Source: Dethiobacter sp. (lineage in GTDB: Bacteria; Bacillota_D; Dethiobacteria; Dethiobacterales; Dethiobacteraceae). From it: DNA of 38,151 bases. Under the pieces are notes generated by a model that was given only the letters and a program-made list of their open reading frames with translations, was not told the origin of the DNA and searched no databases. The position numbers were made by a program, and so were the translations under genes. Position 1 is the first letter of the stretch; each line of letters opens with the position of its first letter. Location: positions 1-38,151 of the forward strand of contig JAGXSQ010000091.1 in NCBI GenBank assembly GCA_018333395.1, given 5' to 3'. Of the stretch, positions 18,938 through 26,630 are shown in pieces.

Positions 18938-20224
18938 ATGAAAAAAGAAAATATCGGCATAGGCCTACTGGGGCTTGGAACAGTAGGCAGCGGTGTGTTG
19001 CAGGTGCTCAGGCAAAACGGCGGAGCCATTCGGCAGAAAGTCGGCACCAAACTGGAGCTCAGGCGTATTGCCGTCCGTGATGTCCAAAGAAACCGTGCTG
19101 TGGCAGTGGATCCAGCACTTCTGACAGACAACGTAAACCATGTGCTAGACGACCCGGAAATTGACATCGTGGTGGAAGTGATGGGTGGGGTGGAGTTGGC
19201 GCGGCAGGCCGTGGCACGCGCCCTGGGGAACGGCAAATATGTGGTGACGGCCAACAAGGATCTGATGGCGCGTCATGGTGTGGAACTGCTGGAGAGGGCT
19301 AAGGCTCAGGGGCGGAATATTTTTTACGAAGCCAGTGTGGGCGGAGGAATCCCGCTCATCCGCCCGCTGAAACACTGTCTGGCCGCCAACAGGATAAAGT
19401 GCCTGATGGGCATTATTAACGGTACCACTAACTATATTCTGACCCAGATGTCCTGTGCCGGCAAGGAATTTGACGAAGCGCTGGCCGAGGCGCAAGCCAA
19501 GGGCTTTGCCGAAGCCGATCCGTCATCTGACGTGGAGGGGCGTGATGCGTCGTACAAGCTGGCCATCTTGGCTTCGCTTGCTTTCTCCAGCAAGATTGAC
19601 CTGCCAGACATTTTCGTGGAAGGAATTTCTGCCGTCAAGTTGCGGGATATTCGCTATGCCCAGGAGCTGGGTTATGCGGTAAAGCTACTGGCCATCGGCG
19701 AGGATACCAGTGCAGGGCTGGTATTGCGTGTCCATCCGGCGCTTGTCCCGCTTACTCATCCTCTGGCAGCCGTTTCTAATGAATTTAATGCTGTTTTTCT
19801 GGAGGGGGATGCTGTCGGCGAGGTAATGTTTTATGGGCGGGGAGCGGGCTCGCTGCCTACGGCCAGTGCCGTCTGTGCCGATGTTATCGATGCGGCACGC
19901 ACCATCCGGCACGAGGTGGATAATGGTATTGTGGAGGTTACTTTCGGTACCAGGACGGTCGTGCCTATATCCAGTCAGCGCTCCAGTTTCTACCTGCGCT
20001 TGAAGGCCAAGGACCGGCCCGGTGTTTTTGCGTCGCTGGCTAACGCTTTTGGCGATGCCGGTGTCAGTCTGGACATGATTATCCAGAAACGCAGCGATGC
20101 CGAGACGGCAGAAATCGTACTGGTGACCCACGATGTGGAGGAGGAGCGCTTTGCCAGAGCGATGGAGGTCATCCGCGCACTACCGACGATTCGGTCCATC
20201 AACAGCATCCTGCGCGTCGTCTGA
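18938..20224 (+). CDS. hom: Homoserine dehydrogenase
   Basis: Reduces aspartate semialdehyde to homoserine, the branch towards threonine and methionine. The 428-residue protein has the NAD(P)-binding GLLGLGTVGSGVLQVL (about 7-22), VVEVMGG, VTANKDLMARHG, the catalytic and substrate region EASVGGGIPLIRPLKHCL, GIINGTTNYILTQM and AEADPSSDVEGRDASYKLAI, followed by a C-terminal ACT domain (about 345-428, RSSFYLRLKAKDRPGVFASL), the likely threonine feedback site. ATG 18938 follows GAGGAGGGTGATG. It is 57 bases before lysC; thrC and thrB, common neighbours, are absent from the window. Confidence 0.97.
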   Translation: MKKENIGIGLLGLGTVGSGVLQVLRQNGGAIRQKVGTKLELRRIAVRDVQRNRAVAVDPALLTDNVNHVLDDPEIDIVVEVMGGVELARQAVARALGNGKYVVTANKDLMARHGVELLERAKAQGRNIFYEASVGGGIPLIRPLKHCLAANRIKCLMGIINGTTNYILTQMSCAGKEFDEALAEAQAKGFAEADPSSDVEGRDASYKLAILASLAFSSKIDLPDIFVEGISAVKLRDIRYAQELGYAVKLLAIGEDTSAGLVLRVHPALVPLTHPLAAVSNEFNAVFLEGDAVGEVMFYGRGAGSLPTASAVCADVIDAARTIRHEVDNGIVEVTFGTRTVVPISSQRSSFYLRLKAKDRPGVFASLANAFGDAGVSLDMIIQKRSDAETAEIVLVTHDVEEERFARAMEVIRALPTIRSINSILRVV

Positions 20225-20281
20225 GGCAGCAAAACGCTCACGCCAGCATTCTTTTTGTCCAGAGAAGAGGAGGAACCAATC

Positions 20282-21529
20282 TTGGCCTTGATTGTGCAGA
20301 AATACGGAGGTACTTCCGTAGGCAGTGTGGAGCGTATTTTGAACGTGGCACGCCGGGTGGGAGCCATGGTAGACGCCGGCCACAGCATGGCGATCGTCGT
20401 CTCAGCCATGGGACATACTACTGATGAACTGGTTTCTTTGGCTCAAGCAGTGACAGAACGGCCCCCTGACCGGGAAATGGCCCTGCTTTTGTCCACTGGT
20501 GAGCAGGTAAGCGGCGCCTTGCTGGCGATGGCACTCGTTGGCCTGGGATACAAGGCGGTCTCATTTACCGGACCGCAGGCCGGGGTGCTGACAGATGGGG
20601 TGGCACTCGGCGGCCGCATTGTAGACTTTAAGGCTACCCGTGTTCAGCAGTCGCTGGCTGAGGGTAAGGTGGCCGTGGTGGCCGGTTTTCAGGGCAGGGA
20701 CTATGACGGAGAGATTAATACGCTGGGCCGCGGCGGTTCAGATACCACGGCCGTAGCACTGGCCGCAGCTCTAGGCGCTGATGTCTGCGAGATTTATACG
20801 GACGTGGACGGTGTGTTCACCATCGATCCGCGACTGGTTGGGGAAGCGCGCAAATTGGATGAGATTACCTACGACGAAATGCTGGAACTGGCCAGCCTTG
20901 GCGCCAAAGTGCTGCATCCGCGTGCTGTGGAGTGCGGCCGGGAACACGGTGTGGTGATACATGTTCGTTCCAGCTTTCATTACAGCCCGGGGACATTGGT
21001 GAAGGAGGTGGCAGATATGGAAGTAGGGACGGTGGTACGCGGGATTGCCTGTGATACCGACCAGGCTAAAATTGCGTTGCTAGGTGTCCCGGACAGGCCG
21101 GGTGTGGCGGCGCGTATCTTTCTGGCTATTGCCGGAGCGGGTGTCAGTGTGGACCTGATTGTGCAGAGTATCCGGCGTAACGGGGAGAACGATATTCTTT
21201 TTACAGTGGCTGGTGAGGACCTCAGCAAAACGCTTGCTGTGCTAGAGCCGGTAGCGCGGGAAATAGGGGCCCGGGACGTCTTCCACCAGTGCGGCGTGGC
21301 CAAAGTTTCTATTGTCGGGGCGGGGATGGCCCATCACACCGGCGTAGCGGCCGCTATGTTCGAGGCCTTGGCGGCGGAGGGCATTAATATTGAAATTATT
21401 TCTACCTCCGAAATCCGTATTTCCTGCCTGATTGCGGCAGACCGTGTCGAGGAGGCGGCCTTGGCTATTCACAATCGTTTTAACATGGGTGCGGCCGACC
21501 GGAAAATAGCGACCGGCACCAGTCTTTAG
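20282..21529 (+). CDS. lysC: Aspartate kinase, alpha subunit (full length)
   Basis: Phosphorylates aspartate, the first step to lysine, diaminopimelate, threonine and methionine. The 415-residue protein has the kinase VQKYGGTSVGSVER at the start, STGEQVSGALLA, GRGGSDTTAVALA and DVDGVFTIDPRLV, followed by two ACT domains (about 262-330 and 340-405) that carry feedback control. TTG 20282 is chosen because AGAGGAGGAACC lies eight bases upstream and MALIVQKYGG is the family start; a TTG at 20255 would place the ribosome site inside the gene. It follows hom and has an internal start for a beta subunit (see 21017-21529). It precedes alr by 50 bases. Confidence 0.96.
   Translation: MALIVQKYGGTSVGSVERILNVARRVGAMVDAGHSMAIVVSAMGHTTDELVSLAQAVTERPPDREMALLLSTGEQVSGALLAMALVGLGYKAVSFTGPQAGVLTDGVALGGRIVDFKATRVQQSLAEGKVAVVAGFQGRDYDGEINTLGRGGSDTTAVALAAALGADVCEIYTDVDGVFTIDPRLVGEARKLDEITYDEMLELASLGAKVLHPRAVECGREHGVVIHVRSSFHYSPGTLVKEVADMEVGTVVRGIACDTDQAKIALLGVPDRPGVAARIFLAIAGAGVSVDLIVQSIRRNGENDILFTVAGEDLSKTLAVLEPVAREIGARDVFHQCGVAKVSIVGAGMAHHTGVAAAMFEALAAEGINIEIISTSEIRISCLIAADRVEEAALAIHNRFNMGAADRKIATGTSL
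21017..21529 (+). CDS. lysC: Aspartate kinase beta subunit from an internal start in lysC
   Basis: An in-frame ATG at 21017, codon 246 of lysC, is preceded by GAAGGAGGTG with six bases between, as good as any ribosome site in the window. The product would be 170 residues, MEVGTVVRGIACDTDQ onwards, comprising the two ACT domains only. In B. subtilis aspartokinase II, a beta subunit made from an in-frame internal start forms an alpha2-beta2 enzyme, and from the known subunit lengths that start also falls near codon 246. The parallel in position, site and domain content makes this more than a chance ATG; production here remains unproven. Confidence 0.6.
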   Translation: MEVGTVVRGIACDTDQAKIALLGVPDRPGVAARIFLAIAGAGVSVDLIVQSIRRNGENDILFTVAGEDLSKTLAVLEPVAREIGARDVFHQCGVAKVSIVGAGMAHHTGVAAAMFEALAAEGINIEIISTSEIRISCLIAADRVEEAALAIHNRFNMGAADRKIATGTSL

Positions 21530-21579
21530 TCGGCAGGAATAAGCAAATCTGCTGTGGAATAAAATAGGTACTGTAATGA

Positions 21580-22770
21580 TTGGTGGTGCAGCACTTGCGT
21601 CAGTTTCCGTTACGTCCGACGTGGGCGGAAATTGAGTTGTCGGCCATAGCTCACAATGTGCGTGAATTTCGTCAGGTTGCCTCACCGGGTACCCGCGTGA
21701 TGGCCGTTGTCAAGGCTGACGGGTATGGCCACGGAGCCGTTGCCGTAGCTCGGGAGGCTGTGTCCGCCGGCGCTTCGTTTTTGGGAGTTGCTACGGTGGA
21801 AGAAGCGCTGGAACTGCGCGAAGGCGGCATCGCCGCACCAATCCTGGTTCTTGGCTTTACTTCGCGCGATTATGCCCCGCTGCTTTTGCAGTACGGTATA
21901 GTGGCTACAGTGTTCACCTTGGCGGAGGCAGAAGCTTTTTCGCGGGCAGCGCTTTGTTTGGGCAGGAAACTAGCTGTTCATGTCAAAATAGATACAGGGA
22001 TGAGCCGAGTAGGCTGGTTTCCCTGTGAAACGGCTGACGGGTTCGTTAGTCAGCTGGCTTCTCTGCCGGGTCTGGAGCTAGAGGGTATCTTTACCCATTT
22101 TGCGGCTGCCGATCAAGCAGACCTGGCCTATACCCGGTGGCAACTGGGGCGTTTTCTGGCCCTTTGTGACAAACTGGCGCTTCTTGGTATCCGCATCCCG
22201 CTTAGACACGTTGCTAACAGCGCCGCTACTTTGTGCTTGTCTGCAGCACATCTGGAGATGGTGCGTGTCGGTATCGGCCTCTATGGGCTTAGCCCGGGCG
22301 ACGAGGTGCCGACGAGTGCTGTCCGCCTACAACCGGCTATGACACTTAAGTCCCGGGTCGTTATGCTGAAAGAAGTACCAGCTGGTACCAGTGTGTCCTA
22401 TGGCTGCACCTATACCACGACGGACACTTGTCTGCTGGCTACGCTGCCTGTAGGTTACGGAGACGGCTACCCGCGACGATTGTCCAATCTGGGTCAGGTT
22501 CTGATTCGGGGGCAGCGCGCTCCGGTAGTGGGTCGGGTCTGTATGGACCAAATGGTAGTCAGAGTCGACGGCATCCAGGGAATAGAGGCCGGGGATGAAG
22601 CCGTCCTTTTTGGCGCACAGGGAGAAGCCTTGCTTCCCGCCGACGAAGTGGCAGCATGGCTGGGAACAATCAATTACGAGGTAGTTACAGCCGTGAGCCG
22701 ACGAGTACCGCGGGTCTACCTGCGCCAGGGGCGGATAGAATCTGTCCGCCCCTGTTTTTCCACCCGGTAA
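21580..22770 (+). CDS. alr: Alanine racemase
   Basis: PLP enzyme making D-alanine for peptidoglycan. The 396 residues have AVVKADGYGHGAVA (PLP Lys about 45), KIDTGMSRVGW, the phosphate-loop region with ANSAATL, RVGIGLYG, SYGCTYTT, the catalytic Tyr in LPVGYGDGYPRR (about 292) and GRVCMDQMVV. The start is uncertain: TTG 21580, GTG 21583 and GTG 21586 are all in frame with only a weak ribosome site, and the family N-terminus begins near RPTWAEIELSAIAHN. The last 14 codons contain an intrinsic terminator. It lies between lysC and the ndoAI-ndoA pair, as alr does in B. subtilis. No promoter was seen in the 50-base gap. Confidence 0.96.
   Translation: MVVQHLRQFPLRPTWAEIELSAIAHNVREFRQVASPGTRVMAVVKADGYGHGAVAVAREAVSAGASFLGVATVEEALELREGGIAAPILVLGFTSRDYAPLLLQYGIVATVFTLAEAEAFSRAALCLGRKLAVHVKIDTGMSRVGWFPCETADGFVSQLASLPGLELEGIFTHFAAADQADLAYTRWQLGRFLALCDKLALLGIRIPLRHVANSAATLCLSAAHLEMVRVGIGLYGLSPGDEVPTSAVRLQPAMTLKSRVVMLKEVPAGTSVSYGCTYTTTDTCLLATLPVGYGDGYPRRLSNLGQVLIRGQRAPVVGRVCMDQMVVRVDGIQGIEAGDEAVLFGAQGEALLPADEVAAWLGTINYEVVTAVSRRVPRVYLRQGRIESVRPCFSTR
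22728..22759 (+). terminator. Intrinsic terminator inside the 3' end of alr
   Basis: GGGGCGGA (22728-22735) pairs with TCCGCCCC (22745-22752), a perfect 8-bp G+C-rich stem with a 9-base loop, followed by TGTTTTT. It lies wholly inside the coding sequence, before the alr stop at 22768-22770, and upstream of the ndoAI start. It may partly uncouple the toxin-antitoxin pair from alr transcription. Confidence 0.8.
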
Positions 22771-22795
22771 TAGAAGATTTCTGGGGGTGCATGCT

Positions 22796-23068
22796 GTGGC
22801 AGAAACAAAAAGAATTATGATTAGCCTGCCGTACAACCTGCTCCAGGAGGTCGATGGCATCATCGCTCTGGAAAATAGAAGCCGCTCCGCCTTGATCCGT
22901 GAAGCGATGTGGCTTTATCTGCAGGAGAGGGAAAAAAATCAAATCAGGGAAAGAATGAGGCGAGGCTACCTGGAAATGGGTACTTTGAATCTGCACCTAT
23001 CCAATGAGGCCTTAGAGGTGGAAAACGAGGCCAATTTGCTTTCCGAATTGCTGGTAGGTGGCAAGTGA
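22796..23068 (+). CDS. ndoAI: Antitoxin of the EndoA/MazF type (ribbon-helix-helix)
   Basis: Antitoxin that binds and inhibits the RNase EndoA and usually represses its own operon. The 90-residue protein has the N-terminal ribbon-helix-helix [18 protein letters not shown] and [17 protein letters not shown], and a C-terminal segment [18 protein letters not shown] which matches B. subtilis NdoAI (RRGYMEMAKINLNIS) and is the toxin-binding tail. GTG 22796 is favoured over GTG 22787 because TGGGGGTG lies six bases upstream and the shorter form matches the family. The stop overlaps the ndoA start (GTGA), so antitoxin and toxin are coupled. Confidence 0.93.
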   Translation: MAETKRIMISLPYNLLQEVDGIIALENRSRSALIREAMWLYLQEREKNQIRERMRRGYLEMGTLNLHLSNEALEVENEANLLSELLVGGK

Positions 23069-23424
23069 GTAAGGTGGATGTAAAGCGCGGCTACATTTTT
23101 TTTGCCGATTTAAGTCCTGTAGTCGGCTCAGAGCAGGGTGGCTTCCGCCCTGTGCTGGTTGTTCAGAATGATATGGGGAACAAGTACAGCCCTACTGTCG
23201 TTGTGGCCGCGATTACTTCGCAGATTACCAAAGCCAAACTGCCCACTCATGTGGAAATGGAGGCCAAAGATTATGGCCTGGAAAAGGATTCGGTAATTTT
23301 GCTGGAACAGATTCGTACCATCGACAAACAGCGTCTGCAGAATAAGCTGACCGAACTGGACGAAAAAATTATGCAGAAAGTAAACCAGGCGCTTAAAATC
23401 TCTCTCGGCTTAATCGATTTTTAA
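23065..23424 (+). CDS. ndoA: mRNA interferase EndoA (MazF family)
   Basis: Sequence-specific endoribonuclease toxin; the B. subtilis enzyme cuts at UACAU. The 119 residues match the family throughout: [21 protein letters not shown] with the active-site loop, [33 protein letters not shown] and [17 protein letters not shown]. By eye it is strikingly similar to B. subtilis EndoA. The catalytic Arg and Thr positions appear conserved ([20 protein letters not shown]). The GTG start overlaps the antitoxin stop, and GGTAGGTGGCAA serves as ribosome site. A terminator follows directly. Confidence 0.96.
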   Translation: MSKVDVKRGYIFFADLSPVVGSEQGGFRPVLVVQNDMGNKYSPTVVVAAITSQITKAKLPTHVEMEAKDYGLEKDSVILLEQIRTIDKQRLQNKLTELDEKIMQKVNQALKISLGLIDF

Positions 23425-23428
23425 GGGG

Positions 23429-23452
23429 AACGCAACTTGCGGTTGCGTTTTT
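23429..23452 (+). terminator. Terminator after ndoA
   Basis: AACGCAA (23429-23435), loop, TTGCGTT (23443-23449), followed by Ts to 23452. It begins five bases after the toxin stop and ends the alr-ndoAI-ndoA unit. Confidence 0.85.
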
Positions 23453-23474
23453 GTCTTTAAGGGAGGTTTGTCCG

Positions 23475-24215
23475 GTGGCCACCTGTATCGGCATTACCTG
23501 TGACTTCGCTTCTTTTGAAAACAAACTTTCTGCCGCTTACACACGAGCAGTGGCCGCCAGTGGTGCTGTGCCATTGCTCATTCCGCTTACCGCCAGTTCC
23601 AAGCATTGGCGGACGTACCTAGCGCTGCTTGATGGCCTAATCCTTAGTGGTGGCGGTGACCCTGATGCTTTTCACTATGGCCAGGAAGCTTTGCCTGGCC
23701 AAGGCTGGGTCCAGCCGAAGCGGGATACGATGGAAATTTTCCTTGCCCGCTGTGCCTTGACAGAAGGTGTGCCGATTTTGGGTATCTGCCGCGGTGCCCA
23801 GCTGCTTAATATCAGTGCCGGCGGCACCCTGCACCAGGATTTGCAAGGAATTGCCACTTTGCAGCACAGCCAGCGCGCTCCTCGCTCCTATCCTATTCAC
23901 AGCGTTCGTATAGAGCAACCTTCCTTGCTTTACCGGCTTATCCGCCGGGAAAAAATCAGGGTCAACAGTTTTCACCACCAGGCGGTTCACCTCCCTGGCA
24001 ACGGTTTATCCGTTAGCGCGGAGGCGGCTGATGGGGTAGTGGAAGCGGTGGAGGCGGTGGATCATCCGTTCGCTCTGGGAGTACAATGGCATCCTGAGTG
24101 GCTGATTGGTCGCCAGGACGAGGCGGTGAAAATTTTCACCGCCCTGAAAGAGGCGGCAGAAAAAAGAAGGAAAATGGCTGTACGGCAAAGAAAGTTCAAA
24201 ATGCTTCCATCTTGA
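23475..24215 (+). CDS. Class I glutamine amidotransferase-like hydrolase (PuuD/peptidase C26)
   Basis: Probable gamma-glutamyl hydrolase of the PuuD-like group, which cleaves gamma-glutamyl amide bonds such as gamma-glutamyl-GABA. The 246-residue protein shows DGLILSGGGDPDAFHYGQE (substrate loop), the nucleophile elbow GICRGAQLLNISAGGTLHQD with Cys about 102, and FALGVQWHPEWL with catalytic His and Glu. The GTG at 23475 is preceded by AAGGGAGGT, seven bases away; an earlier in-frame TTG at 23451 lies in the terminator region and is rejected. The basic C-terminus, KRRKMAVRQRKFKML, is unusual. Its substrate cannot be named; no putrescine genes are nearby. Confidence 0.87.
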   Translation: MATCIGITCDFASFENKLSAAYTRAVAASGAVPLLIPLTASSKHWRTYLALLDGLILSGGGDPDAFHYGQEALPGQGWVQPKRDTMEIFLARCALTEGVPILGICRGAQLLNISAGGTLHQDLQGIATLQHSQRAPRSYPIHSVRIEQPSLLYRLIRREKIRVNSFHHQAVHLPGNGLSVSAEAADGVVEAVEAVDHPFALGVQWHPEWLIGRQDEAVKIFTALKEAAEKRRKMAVRQRKFKMLPS

Positions 24216-24220
24216 CGCTC

Positions 24221-24249
24221 TTGCGTAAGGCATAGCACTGTGGTATATA
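24221..24249 (+). promoter_or_regulatory. Promoter for serA
   Basis: TTGCGT (24221-24226), 17-base spacer, TATATA (24244-24249) preceded by TGG (extended -10). The leader to the ATG is about 85 bases. I looked for a T-box AGGGTGG element and saw none. Confidence 0.55.
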
Positions 24250-24339
24250 AGAATAAGGACTGTTCCTGCTCACGATGTGAAAGAGAGTTGTCGCATCACG
24301 CAGGATCCTGAGGTTTCTGAGGAGGTTTGCGCTAATTAT

Positions 24340-25926
24340 ATGAAGGTACTTGTTAGTGATCAGATTTCTGAGCTGGGGATAGCTAGGCTTAAGGAGAAAG
24401 CGTTGGTGGACGTGATGACTGAGCTTAGCCCGGAGGAACTTGTGGCCAGGATACCGGAGTACGATGCTTTGGTTGTCCGCAGTTCGACCAAAGTGACTCG
24501 CCAGGTCTTGGAGGCGGGTGTCAAGCTGAAAGTGGTGGGCCGGGCCGGTGTAGGCGTGGACAATATCGATGTGGCGGCAGCAACTGAACGGGGCATCATT
24601 GTCATCAACGCGCCGGAAGGCAATACTATTTCTGCGGCAGAGCATACGATTGCCATGATGACCTCCCTGGCTCGCAATATTCCTGCCGCAGCATCCTCGA
24701 TGAGGGCTGGGGAATGGAAGCGTTCCAAATTCATGGGCGTGGAGTTGTTTAGCAAAACGCTGGGCGTCGTTGGCCTTGGCCGCATCGGCAGCGAGGTGGT
24801 CAAGCGAGCCAAGGCCATGGGCATGGATATTGTAGCCTATGACCCCTATATTTCTGTGGAACGCGCGGAGAAGCTGGGCGTTACCCTGACTAGCCTAGAA
24901 GAAGTCTACCGCAAAGCGGACTTTCTCACCTTTCATGCGCCGCTAACCAAAAGCACACAGTACATGGTTGGTGAAAAAGAACTCTCCCTGATGAAGGATG
25001 GCGTGCGCATCATTAATTGTGCTCGCGGCGGACTGATTGATGAGCAGGCTCTTCATGCTGCGCTATGTTCAGGAAAAGTGGCCGGAGCCGCTTTGGATGT
25101 CTTTGAGAAGGAACCGGTGGTGGACAACCCCCTCTGTAGCCTAGATAACGTGATTGTCACACCGCACCTTGCCGCCTCCACTGAAGAGGCCCAGGTTAAC
25201 GTGGCGGTTCAAGTGGCTGAGCAGGTGGTTAACGCGCTGCTGGGCGAACCTTTGGTCAGCGCTGTCAATGTGTCGGTCATCCCGCCGGAAACGCTGGCTG
25301 ACATCAAGCCGTTTATTCCGCTGATGAAAACCTTAGGCTTATTTTATACCCAAGTCTTTAACGGCCAAGTGGAAGCTGTGGAAATTCACTACCACGGTGA
25401 AATCGCCAACTACCAAGTCGCACCTTTAACTAACTCTTTCCTGATCGGTCTGCTTTCGGTTATGCTCCACGAAACGGTCAACTATGTCAACGCGCCGGCT
25501 ATTGCGAAGCAGCGGGGCATTAAGGTGCGGGAAGTTGTCAGCCGGACAGTGGAAACGTTCACCAATCTGATCACTGTCACCATCAGAACCTCGGAGGGCA
25601 GCCAGACCATCGCCGGCACACTGTTCAACAAAAACGATATCCGTATTGTGCAAATTGGCAAATACCGTATAGAAGTAGCCCCTTCGCCCTACATGATTGT
25701 TTGTACTTATATTGACATGCCAGGCATCATCGGTCGTGTAGGCACTATCTTGGGCGGCAGCGACATTAATATTGCCGGAATGCAGGTTGGTCGCCAGTCC
25801 ATCGGAGGGGAAGCGGTGATGGTGCTGCAAGTCGACTCTCCTGTTCCAGAAGAGGTGCTGGCCAAGGTCCAGGAAGTAGAGGCTATCCTGATAACGCGTT
25901 TTGTTAAACTGGAGTCGCCGCACTAA
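24340..25926 (+). CDS. serA: D-3-phosphoglycerate dehydrogenase, long form
   Basis: First step of serine synthesis, oxidising 3-phosphoglycerate with NAD. The 528 residues are the long type: catalytic and Rossmann halves (1-315, VVGRAGVGVDNIDV, VVGLGRIGSEVVKRA, INCARGGLIDEQAL and VTPHLAASTEEAQ with the His-Glu pair), an intervening ASB domain (about 325-450) and a C-terminal ACT domain (about 455-528, YIDMPGIIGRVGTILG), the serine-feedback site in other long-form enzymes. ATG 24340 is chosen by homology (MKVLVSDQIS); GGAGG lies 14 bases upstream, a long spacing, and an in-frame GTG at 24277 would extend it by 21 residues. Its stop overlaps the convergent minus-strand gene by four bases. Confidence 0.96.
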   Translation: MKVLVSDQISELGIARLKEKALVDVMTELSPEELVARIPEYDALVVRSSTKVTRQVLEAGVKLKVVGRAGVGVDNIDVAAATERGIIVINAPEGNTISAAEHTIAMMTSLARNIPAAASSMRAGEWKRSKFMGVELFSKTLGVVGLGRIGSEVVKRAKAMGMDIVAYDPYISVERAEKLGVTLTSLEEVYRKADFLTFHAPLTKSTQYMVGEKELSLMKDGVRIINCARGGLIDEQALHAALCSGKVAGAALDVFEKEPVVDNPLCSLDNVIVTPHLAASTEEAQVNVAVQVAEQVVNALLGEPLVSAVNVSVIPPETLADIKPFIPLMKTLGLFYTQVFNGQVEAVEIHYHGEIANYQVAPLTNSFLIGLLSVMLHETVNYVNAPAIAKQRGIKVREVVSRTVETFTNLITVTIRTSEGSQTIAGTLFNKNDIRIVQIGKYRIEVAPSPYMIVCTYIDMPGIIGRVGTILGGSDINIAGMQVGRQSIGGEAVMVLQVDSPVPEEVLAKVQEVEAILITRFVKLESPH

Positions 25927-26351
25927 AAAATCTCTTGGTTTAGCGCTTTCAGCTTCGTACCGTTGTCCTCGTAGAGCGCGAAATGTACGGGGCGGCGCGG
26001 GAAATATTTCTTCGTCAGGGCAAAAACGTGGAAGCTGTTGACCTTGCTTTCGCCGATCAATTTGCAGGTTAGGTAACGAAATAACACCAGCCGGACCTGG
26101 AAATTGAGCGCCAGCACATACAAGTCTGTGTCGGAAGAGGGTACATCGGCACTTATCTGGAAGCGCGCTAGGATGCTTTTTAGCGCCTTGGCGTCCTGCA
26201 AGAGGAAAAACTGTGCCCTGGTTTGGTTAAAGGGGTTAGGCCAGTTTGTGCCTTGCCCGAGAGTGTACATGGAAACCGGGATGTACTGGACGAGCGGGTA
26301 GGGAAGGAAATGGCTTGCTTTTTTCATGTATTGCAAAACCTGCCGAAACAA
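25923..26351 (-). CDS. Hypothetical protein, 142 residues, convergent with serA
   Basis: I do not recognise this protein. It is predicted as real because its TTG start at 26351 has a near-perfect AGGAGGTG site seven bases upstream on the minus strand, and the open frame fills the gap between serA and the FmdB gene exactly. The product is soluble-looking and slightly basic, with an aromatic-rich N-terminus (KKASHFLPYPLVQYIPVSMYT), an NWPNPFNQTRAQFFLLQD segment and a mixed beta-type second half. No signal peptide, clear membrane helix or metal motif is seen. Its stop overlaps the serA stop by four bases, and its 5' end lies only 43 bases from the divergent FmdB start. Function unknown. Confidence 0.7.
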   Translation of the reverse strand: MFRQVLQYMKKASHFLPYPLVQYIPVSMYTLGQGTNWPNPFNQTRAQFFLLQDAKALKSILARFQISADVPSSDTDLYVLALNFQVRLVLFRYLTCKLIGESKVNSFHVFALTKKYFPRRPVHFALYEDNGTKLKALNQEIF

Positions 26352-26394
26352 TCTCTGTCACCTCCTGAGGCCGATAATAGTTAAGGAGGACGTT

Positions 26395-26616
26395 ATGCCT
26401 ATTTACGAGTTTCGCTGCCGCCGCTGCGGAAAAATAACGGAAAAACTTTGCCGCCTGGAAGAGTCTGGCGAGGGTTTGCCGTGTTCGTACTGTGCCGAAA
26501 GGGAAGTGCAAAAAATTTTTTCGCTGATCCAGCGCCCCGCTCGCTCCGGTGAGAGCTCTGTTGCCGGCGGAAGCTGCGGGTCATGCCATGGCGGAAGTTG
26601 CGCCACCTGCCATTAA
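26395..26616 (+). CDS. FmdB-family zinc-ribbon protein
   Basis: Small zinc-ribbon protein of 73 residues. MPIYEFRCRRCGKITEKLC is the family start with the first CxxC; CSYCAEREVQKIF supplies the second CxxC. The tail GGSCGSCHGGSCATCH is rich in Gly, Cys and Ser and could bind another metal. FmdB was named as a possible regulator of formamidase in Methylophilus, but family members are widespread and their roles unclear. ATG 26395 follows TTAAGGAGGACG. The FAH gene follows after 14 bases, so they are probably cotranscribed. Confidence 0.92.
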   Translation: MPIYEFRCRRCGKITEKLCRLEESGEGLPCSYCAEREVQKIFSLIQRPARSGESSVAGGSCGSCHGGSCATCH

Positions 26617-26630
26617 AACAAGGGGGAGAG

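Noticed and set aside
24250..24339. Riboswitch or T-box in the serA leader
   Set aside because: The leader is short, with no recognised consensus or stable terminator hairpin.
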